From an uncultured SAR92 cluster bacterium (GTDB lineage Bacteria > Pseudomonadota > Gammaproteobacteria > Pseudomonadales > Porticoccaceae), in contig CABZOI010000004.1 in NCBI GenBank assembly GCA_902527245.1, forward strand, positions 93,530 through 157,529: a stretch of DNA of 64,000 nucleotides, written 5' to 3'. Both the position numbers and the translations under genes were made by a program. Positions 51,418 through 62,051 of this stretch are shown here, piece by piece. Each line of letters opens with the position of its first letter. The stretch's first letter is position 1. The notes beneath the pieces were generated by a model, which saw nothing but the letters and a program-made list of their open reading frames with translations, had not been told where the DNA came from and searched no databases.

Positions 51418-52890
51418 CTATCTACCACCAGAGGGGTAATTTGGAGCCTCTTTAGTGATCTGCACATCATGCACATGGCTCTCACCAACACCGGCAGCGG
51501 TGACTTTCACAAACTTTGGTTTCTTGACAAATTCTTTCATATTCTTACATCCTGTATATCCCATCGAGGATCTTAAGCCACCAACCATTTGATGAATAAT
51601 ATTTGACGCGGGGCCTTTGTATGGAACTCGACCCTCAATGCCCTCTGGCACCAACTTTTCTACGGCACTCATCTCCTGAAAATAACGATCACTTGATCCT
51701 GAAGTTTGTGACATCGCAGCTAGAGAACCCATACCTCTATAAGTTTTGTATGATCTGCCTTGAAATATCTCTATATCTCCTGGCGCCTCCTCTGTGCCAG
51801 CAAGCATCGAACCTAACATTACTGCAGTTGCTCCTGCAGCGAGAGCTTTTGCCATGTCTCCAGAATAGCGAATTCCTCCATCAGCAATTACAGGGACATC
51901 TGTATTTGACAACGCTACAGCCACATTTGATATTGCAGTAATTTGAGGTACACCTACTCCCGTAACAATTCTTGTCGTACAAATAGAGCCCGGGCCAATC
52001 CCAACCTTGACTGCATCAGCTCCCGCATCGACGAGTGCTCTCGCTCCATCTGCAGTAGCCACATTACCACCTATTACCTCTATGTGTGGGAATTTATCCT
52101 TGATTTTTCTTACCCTATCAAGAACATTTTTTGAGTGGCCATGGGCAGTATCAACGACTAATACATCGACATTAGCCTCTACCAACAATTCAATTCTCTC
52201 ATCTGTTCCTTCGCCAACGCCGACTGAAGCTCCTACTCGAAGCCGTCCTTGATCATCCTTACATGCAGAGGGAAACTGCTCCGCCTTATCAATATCAGTA
52301 ACCGTTATGAGTCCTTTGAGCCTGAAGTCATTATCTACAACGAGAACTTTTTCTATTCTATGCTTATGCAGCAATGACCTGACTTCACTTGAACTTGCGC
52401 CCTCTTTAACGGTAACCAAATCTTTTTTCTCAGTCATTACTGATGTCACAGGTGCGCTCAAATTTGTAGCAAATCTGACATCTCTTCGAGTAACTATTCC
52501 GACAAGCTCATCATCTCGAAGAATCGGTACACCTGATATATTATTTGCTGATGTAAGTTCCTTTAACTGTCGGAGCGAGGCACTCGCATCAATAGTGAAA
52601 GGGTTCTTTACTACACCACTCTCATATTTTTTAACATTCCAAACTTCACGAGCTTGATCAGTCGCAGACATGCTCTTATGAATAATACCTATGCCTCCTT
52701 CTTGGGCTAATGCAATGGCAAGCTTTGACTCTGTTACTGTGTCCATTGCCGCGGATACTAATGGTATGTTCATCGAAATATTTTTTGAGAGTACAGTTTG
52801 TGTAGATACATCCTTCGCGGTTATTTGAGATAAACCGGGTAATAACAATACGTCATCAAAGGTGAGTGCTTCTTGCTCGATTCTTAACAT
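51418..52890 (-). CDS. guaB: IMP dehydrogenase
   Basis: Oxidises IMP to XMP, the rate-limiting step of GMP synthesis. The 490-aa protein has [14 protein letters not shown], two CBS domains inserted at about 95-205, the NAD/IMP loop and catalytic cysteine [22 protein letters not shown] near 303, and [13 protein letters not shown] possible minus-strand -10 box TATAAT lies at 52943-52948. It forms an operon with guaA, as is usual in gammaproteobacteria. The divergent neighbour is xseA, as in E. coli. Confidence 0.97.
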   Translation of the reverse strand: MLRIEQEALTFDDVLLLPGLSQITAKDVSTQTVLSKNISMNIPLVSAAMDTVTESKLAIALAQEGGIGIIHKSMSATDQAREVWNVKKYESGVVKNPFTIDASASLRQLKELTSANNISGVPILRDDELVGIVTRRDVRFATNLSAPVTSVMTEKKDLVTVKEGASSSEVRSLLHKHRIEKVLVVDNDFRLKGLITVTDIDKAEQFPSACKDDQGRLRVGASVGVGEGTDERIELLVEANVDVLVVDTAHGHSKNVLDRVRKIKDKFPHIEVIGGNVATADGARALVDAGADAVKVGIGPGSICTTRIVTGVGVPQITAISNVAVALSNTDVPVIADGGIRYSGDMAKALAAGATAVMLGSMLAGTEEAPGDIEIFQGRSYKTYRGMGSLAAMSQTSGSSDRYFQEMSAVEKLVPEGIEGRVPYKGPASNIIHQMVGGLRSSMGYTGCKNMKEFVKKPKFVKVTAAGVGESHVHDVQITKEAPNYPSGGR

Positions 52891-53042
52891 TAGGACTGCT
52901 GACCTCTAGCTGATTTAGCAATAATTTTAAAGGTAGCGCTTAATTATAATTCACTCTGTCACTTTGGGTAAATATTTATTTTTTTTGAATTTACACTCCT
53001 AAAAAAATGTTCCTTTATTTTTTATTTGCTTACAATGAAAGT

Positions 53043-54401
53043 GTGAATGCAAATACCAAAAAAGTTTTATCGGTGAGCGAGCTTAATCGCTTGGTTAGAA
53101 ATGTTATTGAAACAAATTTTCCTTCTGTTTGGATTGAGGGTGAGATATCTAATTTCTCCTGTCCCAGTTCAGGACATTGGTACTTAACACTCAAAGATGA
53201 GCGATCACAAATTAGATGCGCCATGTTCAAAAATGCAAACCACAAAACAAATTTCCAACCAAAGGATGGACAACTTGTTTTAATAAATTGCAATCCTGGA
53301 ATTTATGAAGCGAGAGGCGAATTTCAACTTGTGATTAATACAATGGAAGAAGCTGGTTTTGGAATTCTACAGAGAAAATTTGATGAGCTAAAAATGAAAT
53401 TGAGCAATGAGGGATTATTTGATGTTAGTTACAAACAAAAAATCCCAAAAAATCCATCAATTGTCGGTGTCATAACGTCACCGACAGGTGCAGCCATCAA
53501 AGATATACTTTCAGTAATGAAACGAAGGTTTCCACTTACAAAAGTACTAATTTATCCAACAGCAGTCCAAGGTGATGGTGCAGCTCAACAAATACAACAG
53601 TGCATCATTAATGCTAATCAACAAAGAACTTGCGATATCCTCATTTTGTCTAGAGGTGGTGGTTCAATAGAGGATTTATGGCCATTTAATAACGAGCTTG
53701 TTGCAAGAGAGGTTTTCAAAAGTGAAATACCTATCATCAGTGCTGTAGGACATGAAATCGATTTTACTATCACTGATTTTGTTAGTGATTTCAGAGCACC
53801 GACACCCTCGGCGGCAGCGGAGATAGTAACAAACGATCAAAATAAACTTCACTGTTTTTTCTCAGATACTCAAGTACAGCTGGGTCGCTTAATCAAACGT
53901 TATATCAACACAGCAACTCAATTAATCACTATTAAACGAAAAATGCTTTCTGACCCTAGAAGAGTTCTTCGCGATAACCAACAAAGCCTTGATCAGCTTG
54001 AAACTAGATTAAAAAAAGGACAAAAAATTATTCTGAGAGAAAAAAAATATCTTTTAAATTTCTATGCTGACAAGATCAAGGGAAATGCTCCAACTCAATC
54101 TATTCAATTGAAGAAAGCAAACATCGACACACTTATTGACAAAATTTTCAAGGCAGTTGACCTCAAGCTTATGGAATGTCAAAAAAACTTATCTAATCTC
54201 ACAAAAGTCATCGACGCGGTGAGCCCCTTAAATGTGCTAGATAGAGGTTATGCAATACTTCAAAATAAAAACCGTGAAGTTATAACGAGCACAAATATGG
54301 TATCTGCATCGGAACAAATTGATGCCAGGTTGAAGGATGGTTCTGTCAGTATGCAGGTAATAAAAACTATTAATTCTCCTGAGTCAAAAAGATCAAACTA
54401 A
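53043..54401 (+). CDS. xseA: Exodeoxyribonuclease VII large subunit
   Basis: The nuclease subunit of exonuclease VII, which degrades single-stranded DNA from both ends with XseB. The N-terminal OB-fold (LSVSELNRLVRNVIETNFPSVWIEGEISNFSCPSSGHWYLTLKD) is followed by the nuclease domain (GVITSPTGAAIKDILSVMKRRFP, LILSRGGGSIEDLWPFNNE, SAVGHEIDFTITDFVSDFRAPTPSAAAE) and a coiled C-terminal region. The frame is open to 53007, but a GTG at 53043 gives the usual N-terminus VNANTKKVLSVSELN. TACAAT ends six bases before this GTG and there is no Shine-Dalgarno, so the mRNA may be leaderless. It overlaps der tail-to-tail by four bases. Confidence 0.95.
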   Translation: MNANTKKVLSVSELNRLVRNVIETNFPSVWIEGEISNFSCPSSGHWYLTLKDERSQIRCAMFKNANHKTNFQPKDGQLVLINCNPGIYEARGEFQLVINTMEEAGFGILQRKFDELKMKLSNEGLFDVSYKQKIPKNPSIVGVITSPTGAAIKDILSVMKRRFPLTKVLIYPTAVQGDGAAQQIQQCIINANQQRTCDILILSRGGGSIEDLWPFNNELVAREVFKSEIPIISAVGHEIDFTITDFVSDFRAPTPSAAAEIVTNDQNKLHCFFSDTQVQLGRLIKRYINTATQLITIKRKMLSDPRRVLRDNQQSLDQLETRLKKGQKIILREKKYLLNFYADKIKGNAPTQSIQLKKANIDTLIDKIFKAVDLKLMECQKNLSNLTKVIDAVSPLNVLDRGYAILQNKNREVITSTNMVSASEQIDARLKDGSVSMQVIKTINSPESKRSN

Positions 54402-55759
54402 CTACTTCTTGTCTTTTTTTTAGCAACTGTTTTTGAAGTCTTATTTGCAAAAGGATTTACAGCAGACTTATATGCGATTTTTATTGGGGTACCATGTAAG
54501 CCTAACTCTCTCCTAAAAACACCTTCAAGGTATTTTGTGTAATGCTGGGGAACTGCTTTGGTTTGATTACCATGAATAACAATAACCGGTGGATTATGGC
54601 CTCCACTATGCGCAAATCTAAGCTTGATTCTTCTCCCATTCACTAAGGGTGGTTGGTGTTCCTCTATCGCTCCCTCTAGGATAAAAGTTAGTTTAGAAGT
54701 TGGAAATGTCGCAATCGAGGAGCGATACGCCTTATCTACGGAGTTCAGTAGTTTCTGAACACCAACGCCCTTTTTTGCAGAAACAAAATGTACCACAGCG
54801 TAATCGATAAATCTTAGTCTTCTCTTAATTTCTCTCTTAATATTGTCACGATCTATTCTGGATAACATATCTACTTTGTTTAGTGCGAGCACAATACATC
54901 TTCCAGACTCGATTACCTTCCCAATTAAATGAAGATCTTGATCTACTATCCCTTCATCGCAATCCATTACACAAATGACTACATGTGCATCATTTATTGC
55001 TTGAAGCGTTTTAACAATAGAAAATTTTTCGATTACCTCTCTAATATTTTTTCTTTTTCTTATTCCAGCGGTATCAATCAAAGTATAGTGTTTTGTTCCT
55101 TTATCAAAATCGATATAAATACTATCTCTCGTAGTCCCTGGTTGATCAAAAACAATCACGCGATCCTCTTTAAATAATCTATTAATGATCGTTGATTTAC
55201 CAACATTTGGGCGTCCAGCAAAACATATTTTTGTTCGAACAATACCACTATCGTCCTCGTCATTTTGACTTGAAAAACGAGCCATTGCATATTCCATTAA
55301 AACTTTAATACCCCTTCCATGACTCGCTGAGATCGCGAATATTTCTGACACGCCAACTTGATAAAAATCTGCTTTTGCTAACTCTGGATCTAGCCCGTCG
55401 ACTTTATTTACGACAATAAAAAAATCAATCTCATTACGTCTTAAATACTCAATTATTTTAATATCGTCCGGCAGTAATCCTGCTTTACCATCCACAAGCA
55501 AAAAAACGAGATTAGCCTCTTCAACCGCAATGAAAGATTGCTCTTCTGCCTCAGCTTCGACTCCTCTCTCTTCACCCGATAAACCACCAGTGTCAACAAC
55601 TACGAACTTTTGTTCTTGAAATACACCATCGCCATATTGTCTGTCTCTAGTTAAGCCAGAAAAATTGGCTACAAGCGCATCTCTAGACTTTGTCAGCCGG
55701 TTAAATAAAGTTGATTTGCCAACATTGGGTCTCCCAACTAGGGCAATGACCGGGATCAT
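54398..55759 (-). CDS. der: Ribosome-assembly GTPase Der (EngA)
   Basis: A 453-aa double-GTPase needed for 50S subunit assembly. The two G domains are clear: GRPNVGKSTLFNRLT with DTGGLSG and NKVD near the N-terminus, and GRPNVGKSTIINRLF near 180 with DTAGIRKRKNI and NKVDML. The C-terminal KH-like domain includes GRRIKLRFAHSGGHNPPVIVIHGN, and a basic tail ends the protein. Located after bamB, as in E. coli. Confidence 0.97.
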   Translation of the reverse strand: MIPVIALVGRPNVGKSTLFNRLTKSRDALVANFSGLTRDRQYGDGVFQEQKFVVVDTGGLSGEERGVEAEAEEQSFIAVEEANLVFLLVDGKAGLLPDDIKIIEYLRRNEIDFFIVVNKVDGLDPELAKADFYQVGVSEIFAISASHGRGIKVLMEYAMARFSSQNDEDDSGIVRTKICFAGRPNVGKSTIINRLFKEDRVIVFDQPGTTRDSIYIDFDKGTKHYTLIDTAGIRKRKNIREVIEKFSIVKTLQAINDAHVVICVMDCDEGIVDQDLHLIGKVIESGRCIVLALNKVDMLSRIDRDNIKREIKRRLRFIDYAVVHFVSAKKGVGVQKLLNSVDKAYRSSIATFPTSKLTFILEGAIEEHQPPLVNGRRIKLRFAHSGGHNPPVIVIHGNQTKAVPQHYTKYLEGVFRRELGLHGTPIKIAYKSAVNPFANKTSKTVAKKKTRSS

Positions 55760-55813
55760 CGTGTGTTTCCTATGATTAAAGTGTCAGTTTACTAAATTGA
55801 CAGTTAGAAAGCG

Positions 55814-56956
55814 CTATTGAATCTTATAAGCACTAAAAGTGCCTTTGTCAGAGTGCACAAATAAAATGTCACGATAACTTGACAAAGAGGCAGTAATTCC
55901 ACTTCGCTCAACCCTAGTTCTTCCAACAAAAGAGCCATCGCTAGCATCCAGCAAGTGAACATATCCCTCGAAATCTCCGACCGCGACATATGACGAAACA
56001 ACAGTTGGTCCAGTTAGCCTACGTAAAAACAATTTTTCATTTGACCAATCAATTCTTCCGTTTCCCGCGTTAAAAGCAACAACCGAGTCATCTTCATCTG
56101 TAATAAAAACACGATTGTTGAGATGTGTTGGCGAGAAATGTGAGGATGCATCTTGAAACCATAAATTGCTTCCGGTACCTCTAGAATAAGCTGCCAAATT
56201 ACCCTGATATGAAACAACGTATATAACATCACCAATTAAGATTGGTGCACCATCAATATCGACCATGCGCTCGAGCTCAGTACGTCCTTTTGGAAGCGCA
56301 ACTCTTGTTTCCCAATTTATCGACCCATTGGACGCATTGAATGAGATCAACTTACCTGAATCGAATCCTGAAATCACCATCGTGTCTGTAACTATGGAAT
56401 CACTTACCCCTCTAACACTCAAAATTGGTGCATCACCATCGTGTTTCCAAATCAAATCACCAGTTTTAACATCGAGCGCCGCCATCTGATTGTCTATGGA
56501 ATTAATAATTACTACTTTCCCATTAGAGTTCGGTCTTGCAAGCACTTCAGAACTAACTGTTGTGGACCAAATTAATGATCCACTCTCTTCGTTGAGAGCA
56601 AATACCTGTCCCTCCAAATTACCTACATATACCGTACCAAAGGCATAACCAACTCCACCAGATAAGTTTGTATCTAAATCACTCTCCCAATTTTTCTTTC
56701 CTGTTTCAGGATCGAGACTAATAACTTTCCCTTCGTAATCCGCAATAAAAATATGTTCTCGACTGACAAAAGGTCGTAACGTTATCAGGTAACCCTCCTT
56801 CTTTGAGCCGGTCTTCGTAACCCAGAGTCGTTCAAATTCTACTCTCGATTCAAAATCCTCTAACTCTGCTGGAGTTATCGCTGGATCATCCTCTTGCCCA
56901 AAGAAGCTACATGACGATATTAAAAATGATGCGAGTAATATAAATAATTTATTCAT
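55814..56956 (-). CDS. bamB: Outer-membrane assembly lipoprotein BamB
   Basis: A 380-aa lipoprotein of the BAM complex that helps insert beta-barrel proteins. The start at 56956 gives a lipoprotein signal MNKLFILLASFLISSCSFFG with the modified cysteine after ISS. The body is an eight-bladed PQQ-like propeller with repeats such as VISLDPETGKKNWESDLD, VFALNEESGSLIWSTTV, MAALDVKTGDLIWKHDGD and LISFNASNGSINWETRV. The ATG lies inside the end of yfgM (8-base overlap). The longer frame from 56998 would bury the signal. Confidence 0.95.
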   Translation of the reverse strand: MNKLFILLASFLISSCSFFGQEDDPAITPAELEDFESRVEFERLWVTKTGSKKEGYLITLRPFVSREHIFIADYEGKVISLDPETGKKNWESDLDTNLSGGVGYAFGTVYVGNLEGQVFALNEESGSLIWSTTVSSEVLARPNSNGKVVIINSIDNQMAALDVKTGDLIWKHDGDAPILSVRGVSDSIVTDTMVISGFDSGKLISFNASNGSINWETRVALPKGRTELERMVDIDGAPILIGDVIYVVSYQGNLAAYSRGTGSNLWFQDASSHFSPTHLNNRVFITDEDDSVVAFNAGNGRIDWSNEKLFLRRLTGPTVVSSYVAVGDFEGYVHLLDASDGSFVGRTRVERSGITASLSSYRDILFVHSDKGTFSAYKIQ

Positions 56957-57671
56957 CAATCTGATTGTTTGACTCTGATTGCTTTTCGTCTGAAACATCG
57001 GTCAGATCAATATTCGCTGGATTAACTTGCGACAATTTTAACTGCAGAACATTGTTCAACAGCTGATCTGATGATTTATTAAATAGAATTGCTGAATTAT
57101 ATGCAGTGTAAGCCTCGTCAGTTCTCTCGAGAACCATATAAAGATCACCTTTTGTCTCCTCGAACGAGGATTTTAGTGCACCTGGATCTGCGTTCTCCAA
57201 AATTTTCAGCGCCTCATCATAGTTTTTACGGCTTGCTTCTAGTTTCGCTAAACGCAAAGTAATTATTGGGACGAAAGCATTATCAGCACCATTATCGAGT
57301 ACCCATGTAAGCTCCTGAACTGCAAGCTCAATATTATTAGCTTCAACAGCCAGTTTTGCTTTCATCGCGGCTGCGAAATGAGCATAAGATGTCGAACCAT
57401 ACTCATTTTTGAGCTTATCGCCATTTTTATGAATTGACACAATATTATCTTGGCTTAAGTTGCCGTCAGGCGCTTCATTTATAGTTGTGATGATGGTCTG
57501 CCAAATGTCTGAAGCTGCTTGTGATTCACTAGCAACCTTACTTTCGTATGACTGCCATCCAACATATCCACCGAAAATCAAAAAAATTCCAAGAATAGTC
57601 TTAAGGCCATTTTCTACCCACCAGTTTTTAAATGCCTCTATTTGTTCCTCTTCAGTTCTTTCGCTTACCAA
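56949..57671 (-). CDS. yfgM: YfgM-like inner-membrane protein with TPR repeats
   Basis: A 240-aa ancillary SecYEG/periplasmic chaperone-network protein. A cytoplasmic basic-acidic N-terminus (SERTEEEQIEAFKNWWVENG) precedes one transmembrane helix (LKTILGIFLIFGGYVGW) and a TPR-like helical domain (YAHFAAAMKAKLAVEANNIELAV, DEALKILENADPGALKSSFEETKGDLYM). The start is TTG at 57671, directly after the hisS stop, with GGGAGAG upstream. The order hisS-yfgM-bamB is that of E. coli. Confidence 0.9.
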   Translation of the reverse strand: MVSERTEEEQIEAFKNWWVENGLKTILGIFLIFGGYVGWQSYESKVASESQAASDIWQTIITTINEAPDGNLSQDNIVSIHKNGDKLKNEYGSTSYAHFAAAMKAKLAVEANNIELAVQELTWVLDNGADNAFVPIITLRLAKLEASRKNYDEALKILENADPGALKSSFEETKGDLYMVLERTDEAYTAYNSAILFNKSSDQLLNNVLQLKLSQVNPANIDLTDVSDEKQSESNNQIDE

Positions 57672-58961
57672 CTAAACTCTCCCAACATTGAAAATAGACC
57701 CTAAAATCTGAGTTAAATCTTTAATATCGATAAGCTCTTGCTCTCGATTTTCTCTTAAATACTTTATGCTAACGGTATTCTCTGAGATCTCGCGCTCGCC
57801 AAATATTAGTGCTACACGAGATTTACTCTTGTCCGCCCTTTTAAGTTGTGATTTTAAACTCCCCCCGCCACAGTTAAAAGTAATTCTTATATCACTGCAC
57901 TCCGCACGTACATTTTCTAAAATTATTATTACTTGCGACCAAAGATTATCTTCGCACACAACAAAGACATCACTATTGTGAGTATACTTCTCTGGCACCA
58001 CCTCTTTTTGTTCTGCTAGCAAAACAATTCTCTCTAGACCCAAAGCAAAACCAATTCCAGCGCAAGGCTTGCCTCCCAACTGTTCTACTAATCCGTCATA
58101 TCTTCCACCTGCACAAACTGCATCTTGGGCACCAAGCTCGGTAGTTGTCCACTCAAAAACAGTTTTGCAATAATAGTCTAGACCTCTAACTAATCTTGGA
58201 TTTATCTTAAATTCGATGCCCCTCTTTTTCAGTAGACTACAGATGTTGTTAAATTCTGCACGGGAAGTTTCTCCTAAATGGTCCAAAAGTATAGGGGCAT
58301 CTGTCAGTATCTCTTGTACTTTTGCATTTTTGCTATCAAGAATTCTCAGTGGATTCCTCGTAAGTCTTTTTTTACTATCATCATCAAGATCTGACTCGTA
58401 TCTCTTTATGTAGTCTGTGAAGGTCTCTATGTATTTATTTCTTTCATCCAAAGAACCAATTGTATTTATATTTAAAGTTAAAACCTCACTCAGATTTAAA
58501 TGTGACCAGATTGCTGAAGTCATGAAAAGCATTTCTATATCAATGTCCGGACCAGGAAAGCCAAAAGCTTCCGCGCCAATCTGGAAAAATTGCCTTTGCC
58601 TACCTTTCTGAGGTCTTTCTCGTCTGAACATTGGGCCAGAGTAAAATAACTTCTGAGTTTGATTATGCAGCAAACCATTTTGAATGCATGCTCTAACGCA
58701 CCCTGCTGTACCCTCTGGTCTGAGTGATACAGAGTCACCATTTCTGTCCTCAAAACTATACATTTCCTTTTCTACAATATCTGTGGACTCACCAACAGAC
58801 CTTTTAAACAAATCTGTTGATTCAATCAAAGGGAAGCGAATCTCTTGATAGCCATATGAAGCAAAAATTTCAAATATTCTACTTTCAATAAACTTCCACG
58901 TGGAAAGACCAGAAGGATCAATATCATTCATGCCTCGCAATGATTGAAATTTTTTGTTCAT
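57672..58961 (-). CDS. hisS: Histidyl-tRNA synthetase
   Basis: A class II aminoacyl-tRNA synthetase of about 429 aa. LRGMNDIDPSGLSTWKFIE begins it; motif 2 is FYSGPMFRRERPQKGRQRQFFQIGAEAFG; the histidine-specific loops are ARGL-like RLVRGLDYYCKTVFEW and VCAGGRYDGLVEQLGG; motif 3 is PCAGIGFALGLERIVLL. The ATG at 58961 matches the usual length; a TTG 24 bases upstream is possible. It overlaps no gene but begins just after the ispG stop region. Confidence 0.96.
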   Translation of the reverse strand: MNKKFQSLRGMNDIDPSGLSTWKFIESRIFEIFASYGYQEIRFPLIESTDLFKRSVGESTDIVEKEMYSFEDRNGDSVSLRPEGTAGCVRACIQNGLLHNQTQKLFYSGPMFRRERPQKGRQRQFFQIGAEAFGFPGPDIDIEMLFMTSAIWSHLNLSEVLTLNINTIGSLDERNKYIETFTDYIKRYESDLDDDSKKRLTRNPLRILDSKNAKVQEILTDAPILLDHLGETSRAEFNNICSLLKKRGIEFKINPRLVRGLDYYCKTVFEWTTTELGAQDAVCAGGRYDGLVEQLGGKPCAGIGFALGLERIVLLAEQKEVVPEKYTHNSDVFVVCEDNLWSQVIIILENVRAECSDIRITFNCGGGSLKSQLKRADKSKSRVALIFGEREISENTVSIKYLRENREQELIDIKDLTQILGSIFNVGRV

Positions 58962-58971
58962 CCCCGTGAAA

Positions 58972-60099
58972 TTAACCTCTGGCAATTATTTGTGATGTTT
59001 TCTCAGCGAGCTGTTGTTCTTTCACTGCCGCTTTCTCCCTGATCTCCCGTTCCAGGGTAGCAACTAAATCTTCCTGACTAATTTTATGATCTGGAACGCC
59101 ATCAAGATAAATCAAGTTCGCAGGGGAGCCACCAGTTAAACCAAAATCTGAGATTTTTGCCTCTCCTGGTCCATTAACAATACAACCAATTATGGACACA
59201 TCAAGCGGAGTTGTTACATCCTCTAAGCGACGTTCTAATTCATTGACAGTAGCAATCACATCAAAATTTTGCCGAGAGCAACTTGGACATGCGATAAAAT
59301 TAATACCTCTAGTTCTCAGTTTCAAGCTCCGTAACATGTCCCATGCAACTTTTACCTCTTCAGCCGGATCAGCTGCAAGAGATATCCTTACAGTATCTCC
59401 TATCCCGTCAAGCAAAAGTGCACCAAGACCAATGGCTGATTTAACAGTACCAGAACGGAACCCTCCTGCCTCAGTGATCCCCAGATGAAGTGGTTGCTCA
59501 ATTCTCTTTGCTAAGTCTCTATATGCGTCCAAAGCCATAAAAACTTCAGAAGCTTTTACGCTAACTTTAAAATTCTGAAAATCATATTTATCAAGCCTGT
59601 CAACATTTCGCATCGCAGACTCAACAAGCGCTTTTGCATTAGGCTCTCCGTATTTACGAAGTAGATCTCTACCAAGAGAACCCGCATTGACACCTATTCT
59701 TATAGGAATATTTAGATCTTTTGCTTTTGATATCACTTCACGCAGACGCTCCTCCCGGCTAATATTCCCCGGGTTAATTCGAAGACAATCAACGCCTAGA
59801 TCTGCAACTCGAAGGGCGATTTTATGATCAAAATGAATGTCCGCAACTAGTGGAATTCTAGTTTGATTTCTGATTTGACCAAATGCTTCAGCTTCAGCAA
59901 GGGAGGGTACAGAAACTCTCACTATATCGGCGCCAGCTCGTTCAACACTCTTTATCTGCTCTACGGTTTTCTTGACATCTGAAGTTGGTGTGTTTGTCAT
60001 TGTTTGAACAGAAATGGGGGCATCTCCCCCCACAGCGACATTTCCTACCATGATCTGACGGGACTTACGTCTCTTTATTGGAGATATTTGAGAAATCAA
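58972..60099 (-). CDS. ispG: (E)-4-hydroxy-3-methylbut-2-enyl-diphosphate synthase
   Basis: A 375-aa [4Fe-4S] enzyme (GcpE) of the non-mevalonate isoprenoid pathway. The TIM-barrel N-terminus has [19 protein letters not shown] and PLVADIHFD. The cluster ligands are Cys at about 271 and 274 ([10 protein letters not shown]) and about 306 ([17 protein letters not shown]) with the nearby Glu. The start appears to be TTG at 60099 with AAGG upstream. It lies between rlmN and hisS, as in E. coli (where rodZ intervenes). Confidence 0.95.
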   Translation of the reverse strand: MISQISPIKRRKSRQIMVGNVAVGGDAPISVQTMTNTPTSDVKKTVEQIKSVERAGADIVRVSVPSLAEAEAFGQIRNQTRIPLVADIHFDHKIALRVADLGVDCLRINPGNISREERLREVISKAKDLNIPIRIGVNAGSLGRDLLRKYGEPNAKALVESAMRNVDRLDKYDFQNFKVSVKASEVFMALDAYRDLAKRIEQPLHLGITEAGGFRSGTVKSAIGLGALLLDGIGDTVRISLAADPAEEVKVAWDMLRSLKLRTRGINFIACPSCSRQNFDVIATVNELERRLEDVTTPLDVSIIGCIVNGPGEAKISDFGLTGGSPANLIYLDGVPDHKISQEDLVATLEREIREKAAVKEQQLAEKTSQIIARG

Positions 60100-60137
60100 T
60101 TCAAACCTTTTTTACTTTTTATAATTTATTATTTTAA

Positions 60138-61271
60138 CTATAAACCAATAGTATCTAAAACTTTTACTGGTTGGATATCTTGTATCCTCTCCTTAAATCT
60201 CTTCTGTCTTTTTGTCCTATCATTCACATTGCCGGCAAGTTGACCACACGCAGCTGCAATATCATCACCCCTGGTTGTCCTAACTGTCACAGTGTAACCC
60301 TCTGAAACCAGAATGTCTCGAAAGTGGTTTAAAGCGGTATTTGTTACCTTTTTGTATCCAGAACCCTCAAACTCATTGAAAGGAATAAGATTTATTTTGC
60401 ATGGTAAATCTTTTAAAAGTTGGGCTAATTCTTTTGCATGATGCCTGCGATCATTAATTTTATCTATCAAGGTATACTCAACAGTAACTTTACGATGATT
60501 ATCAGGCATCTTTTCTATATAGCCTCTCGCACTGTCAATGAATTTTGAAATGGGATACTTTTTATTAATTGGAACGAGAGAATTACGAAGATCATCATTA
60601 GGCGCATGAAGCGAGATAGCCAATGAGACATCTATAACATCACCCAGTTTATCTAGCATTGGTAAGACGCCCGACGTACTCAAAGTAACTCGTCGTTTTG
60701 AGAGGCCATATGCATTGTCTTCCAACATTAAACTCATCGAATCCACGACGTTATCAAAATTCATAAGTGGCTCACCCATACCCATCATAACTACATTAGA
60801 AATTTTACGTGGGCTATTCTTTAAAAATTGGTTAAAAGAATCTGCAGCAAGCCATAATTGACCAATAATTTCTGCGGAAGTTAAATCACGGTGGAAGCCC
60901 TGTTTACCCGTCGCACAAAATGAACAATCTAAAGAGCAGCCTACTTGGGAGGAGATACATAACGTTCCTCTCTCTCTCTCAGGGATAAAAACCATCTCTA
61001 TACAACTCCCACCATCTACCTTTATTAGCCATTTTTTTGTTCCATCTGAAGATTCATCGCAACTTACTATCTCTGGTAGTTTAATTTCACATTTGCGGGC
61101 TAAGGTCTCTCGAAGGGATTTCGAAAGATTTGTCATCTTACTAAATTCTCGCTGCCCTTCTTGATGTATCCACTTAATTAATTGTGTTGCTCTGAATTTT
61201 TTTTCACCAATTGAATCAAAAAAATCTTCAAGCTTGCCGAGCGGTAATCCTAGTAAATTGACTTTGCCCAT
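60138..61271 (-). CDS. rlmN: Dual-specificity 23S rRNA/tRNA C2-adenosine methyltransferase RlmN
   Basis: A 377-aa radical SAM methyltransferase. The cluster motif is [19 protein letters not shown] near 110. Other marks are [38 protein letters not shown] and the C-terminal [20 protein letters not shown], which has the methylated cysteine. Typical length. It lies 38 bases upstream of ispG on the same strand; the PilF/PilW and RodZ genes found between them in many gammaproteobacteria are absent. Confidence 0.96.
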   Translation of the reverse strand: MGKVNLLGLPLGKLEDFFDSIGEKKFRATQLIKWIHQEGQREFSKMTNLSKSLRETLARKCEIKLPEIVSCDESSDGTKKWLIKVDGGSCIEMVFIPERERGTLCISSQVGCSLDCSFCATGKQGFHRDLTSAEIIGQLWLAADSFNQFLKNSPRKISNVVMMGMGEPLMNFDNVVDSMSLMLEDNAYGLSKRRVTLSTSGVLPMLDKLGDVIDVSLAISLHAPNDDLRNSLVPINKKYPISKFIDSARGYIEKMPDNHRKVTVEYTLIDKINDRRHHAKELAQLLKDLPCKINLIPFNEFEGSGYKKVTNTALNHFRDILVSEGYTVTVRTTRGDDIAAACGQLAGNVNDRTKRQKRFKERIQDIQPVKVLDTIGL

Positions 61272-61317
61272 TTCAGATCACAAGAGAGGATTTATATAAA
61301 TAAGCTTAATGGAACTT

Positions 61318-61743
61318 TTAGGAGTCACTAACACAAATTTCTTCAGCTTGGAAAAAATAGTTGATTTCTCTACTAGCAGAACTTGCAGAATCGGAGCCAT
61401 GAACAGCATTTGCATCAATTGATTCGGCAAAATCCGAGCGGATGGTACCTTCCTCCGCCTCTTTTGGATTTGTAGCACCCATGAGTTTTCTATTCAAAGC
61501 GATAGCATTTTCACCCTCTAAAACCTGAATTGAGACAGGGCCTGAGGTCATAAATGCGACTAAGCCATTGAAGAAAGGACGTTCTTTGTGCTCGGCATAA
61601 AAACCTTCAGCCTCAGTTTGAGTCAAGTGTTTTAGTTTGCAGGCAACGATCTTGAGCCCAGCTGACTCAAATCTTGATAAAATTTTACCAATAACATTTT
61701 TTTTGACAGCGTCTGGTTTGATAATTGAAAGTGTTTGTTCCAT
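61318..61743 (-). CDS. ndk: Nucleoside diphosphate kinase
   Basis: A 141-aa kinase that phosphorylates nucleoside diphosphates from ATP. It starts [22 protein letters not shown] and has the phosphohistidine site [24 protein letters not shown] at about 116. The start is the ATG at 61743, with AAGGAGC upstream. It is the same length as E. coli Ndk and has the same neighbour, rlmN. Confidence 0.97.
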   Translation of the reverse strand: MEQTLSIIKPDAVKKNVIGKILSRFESAGLKIVACKLKHLTQTEAEGFYAEHKERPFFNGLVAFMTSGPVSIQVLEGENAIALNRKLMGATNPKEAEEGTIRSDFAESIDANAVHGSDSASSASREINYFFQAEEICVSDS

Positions 61744-61818
61744 CAAAGAGCTCCTTATCTAATTTGATTATAAAATCGCGCAAGTCTACCGATGAAAAGG
61801 CTCTCTCACAATATTCTT

Positions 61819-62016
61819 TTAATCTAATTCTTCAATCCATGCCATTTGAATTGCTTCAAGAACCTTCTCGCCACACCTATTAGGATCGTCAGAAAAATTA
61901 TCTATAGACATAACAAGCTCCCGAAGGGTAACGAAATTAATCTTTAGAGGATCTTCATCTGGATACATTTCTGAGAGCTCTATAGCAATATCATTAATGT
62001 CAGTCCACCTTAACAC
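61819..62016 (-). CDS. iscX: Iron-sulfur assembly protein IscX
   Basis: A 65-aa acidic protein with the IscX pattern LRWTDINDIAIELSEMYPDE, DPLKINFVTLRELVMSIDNF and VLEAIQMAWIEELD. It modulates IscS and iron delivery. The start is GTG at 62016, with GGAGGAG nine bases upstream. It follows fdx as in E. coli. Confidence 0.95.
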   Translation of the reverse strand: MLRWTDINDIAIELSEMYPDEDPLKINFVTLRELVMSIDNFSDDPNRCGEKVLEAIQMAWIEELD

Positions 62017-62051
62017 AAATTTTCTCCTCCAGATTCAAATTTAGTCACGCT

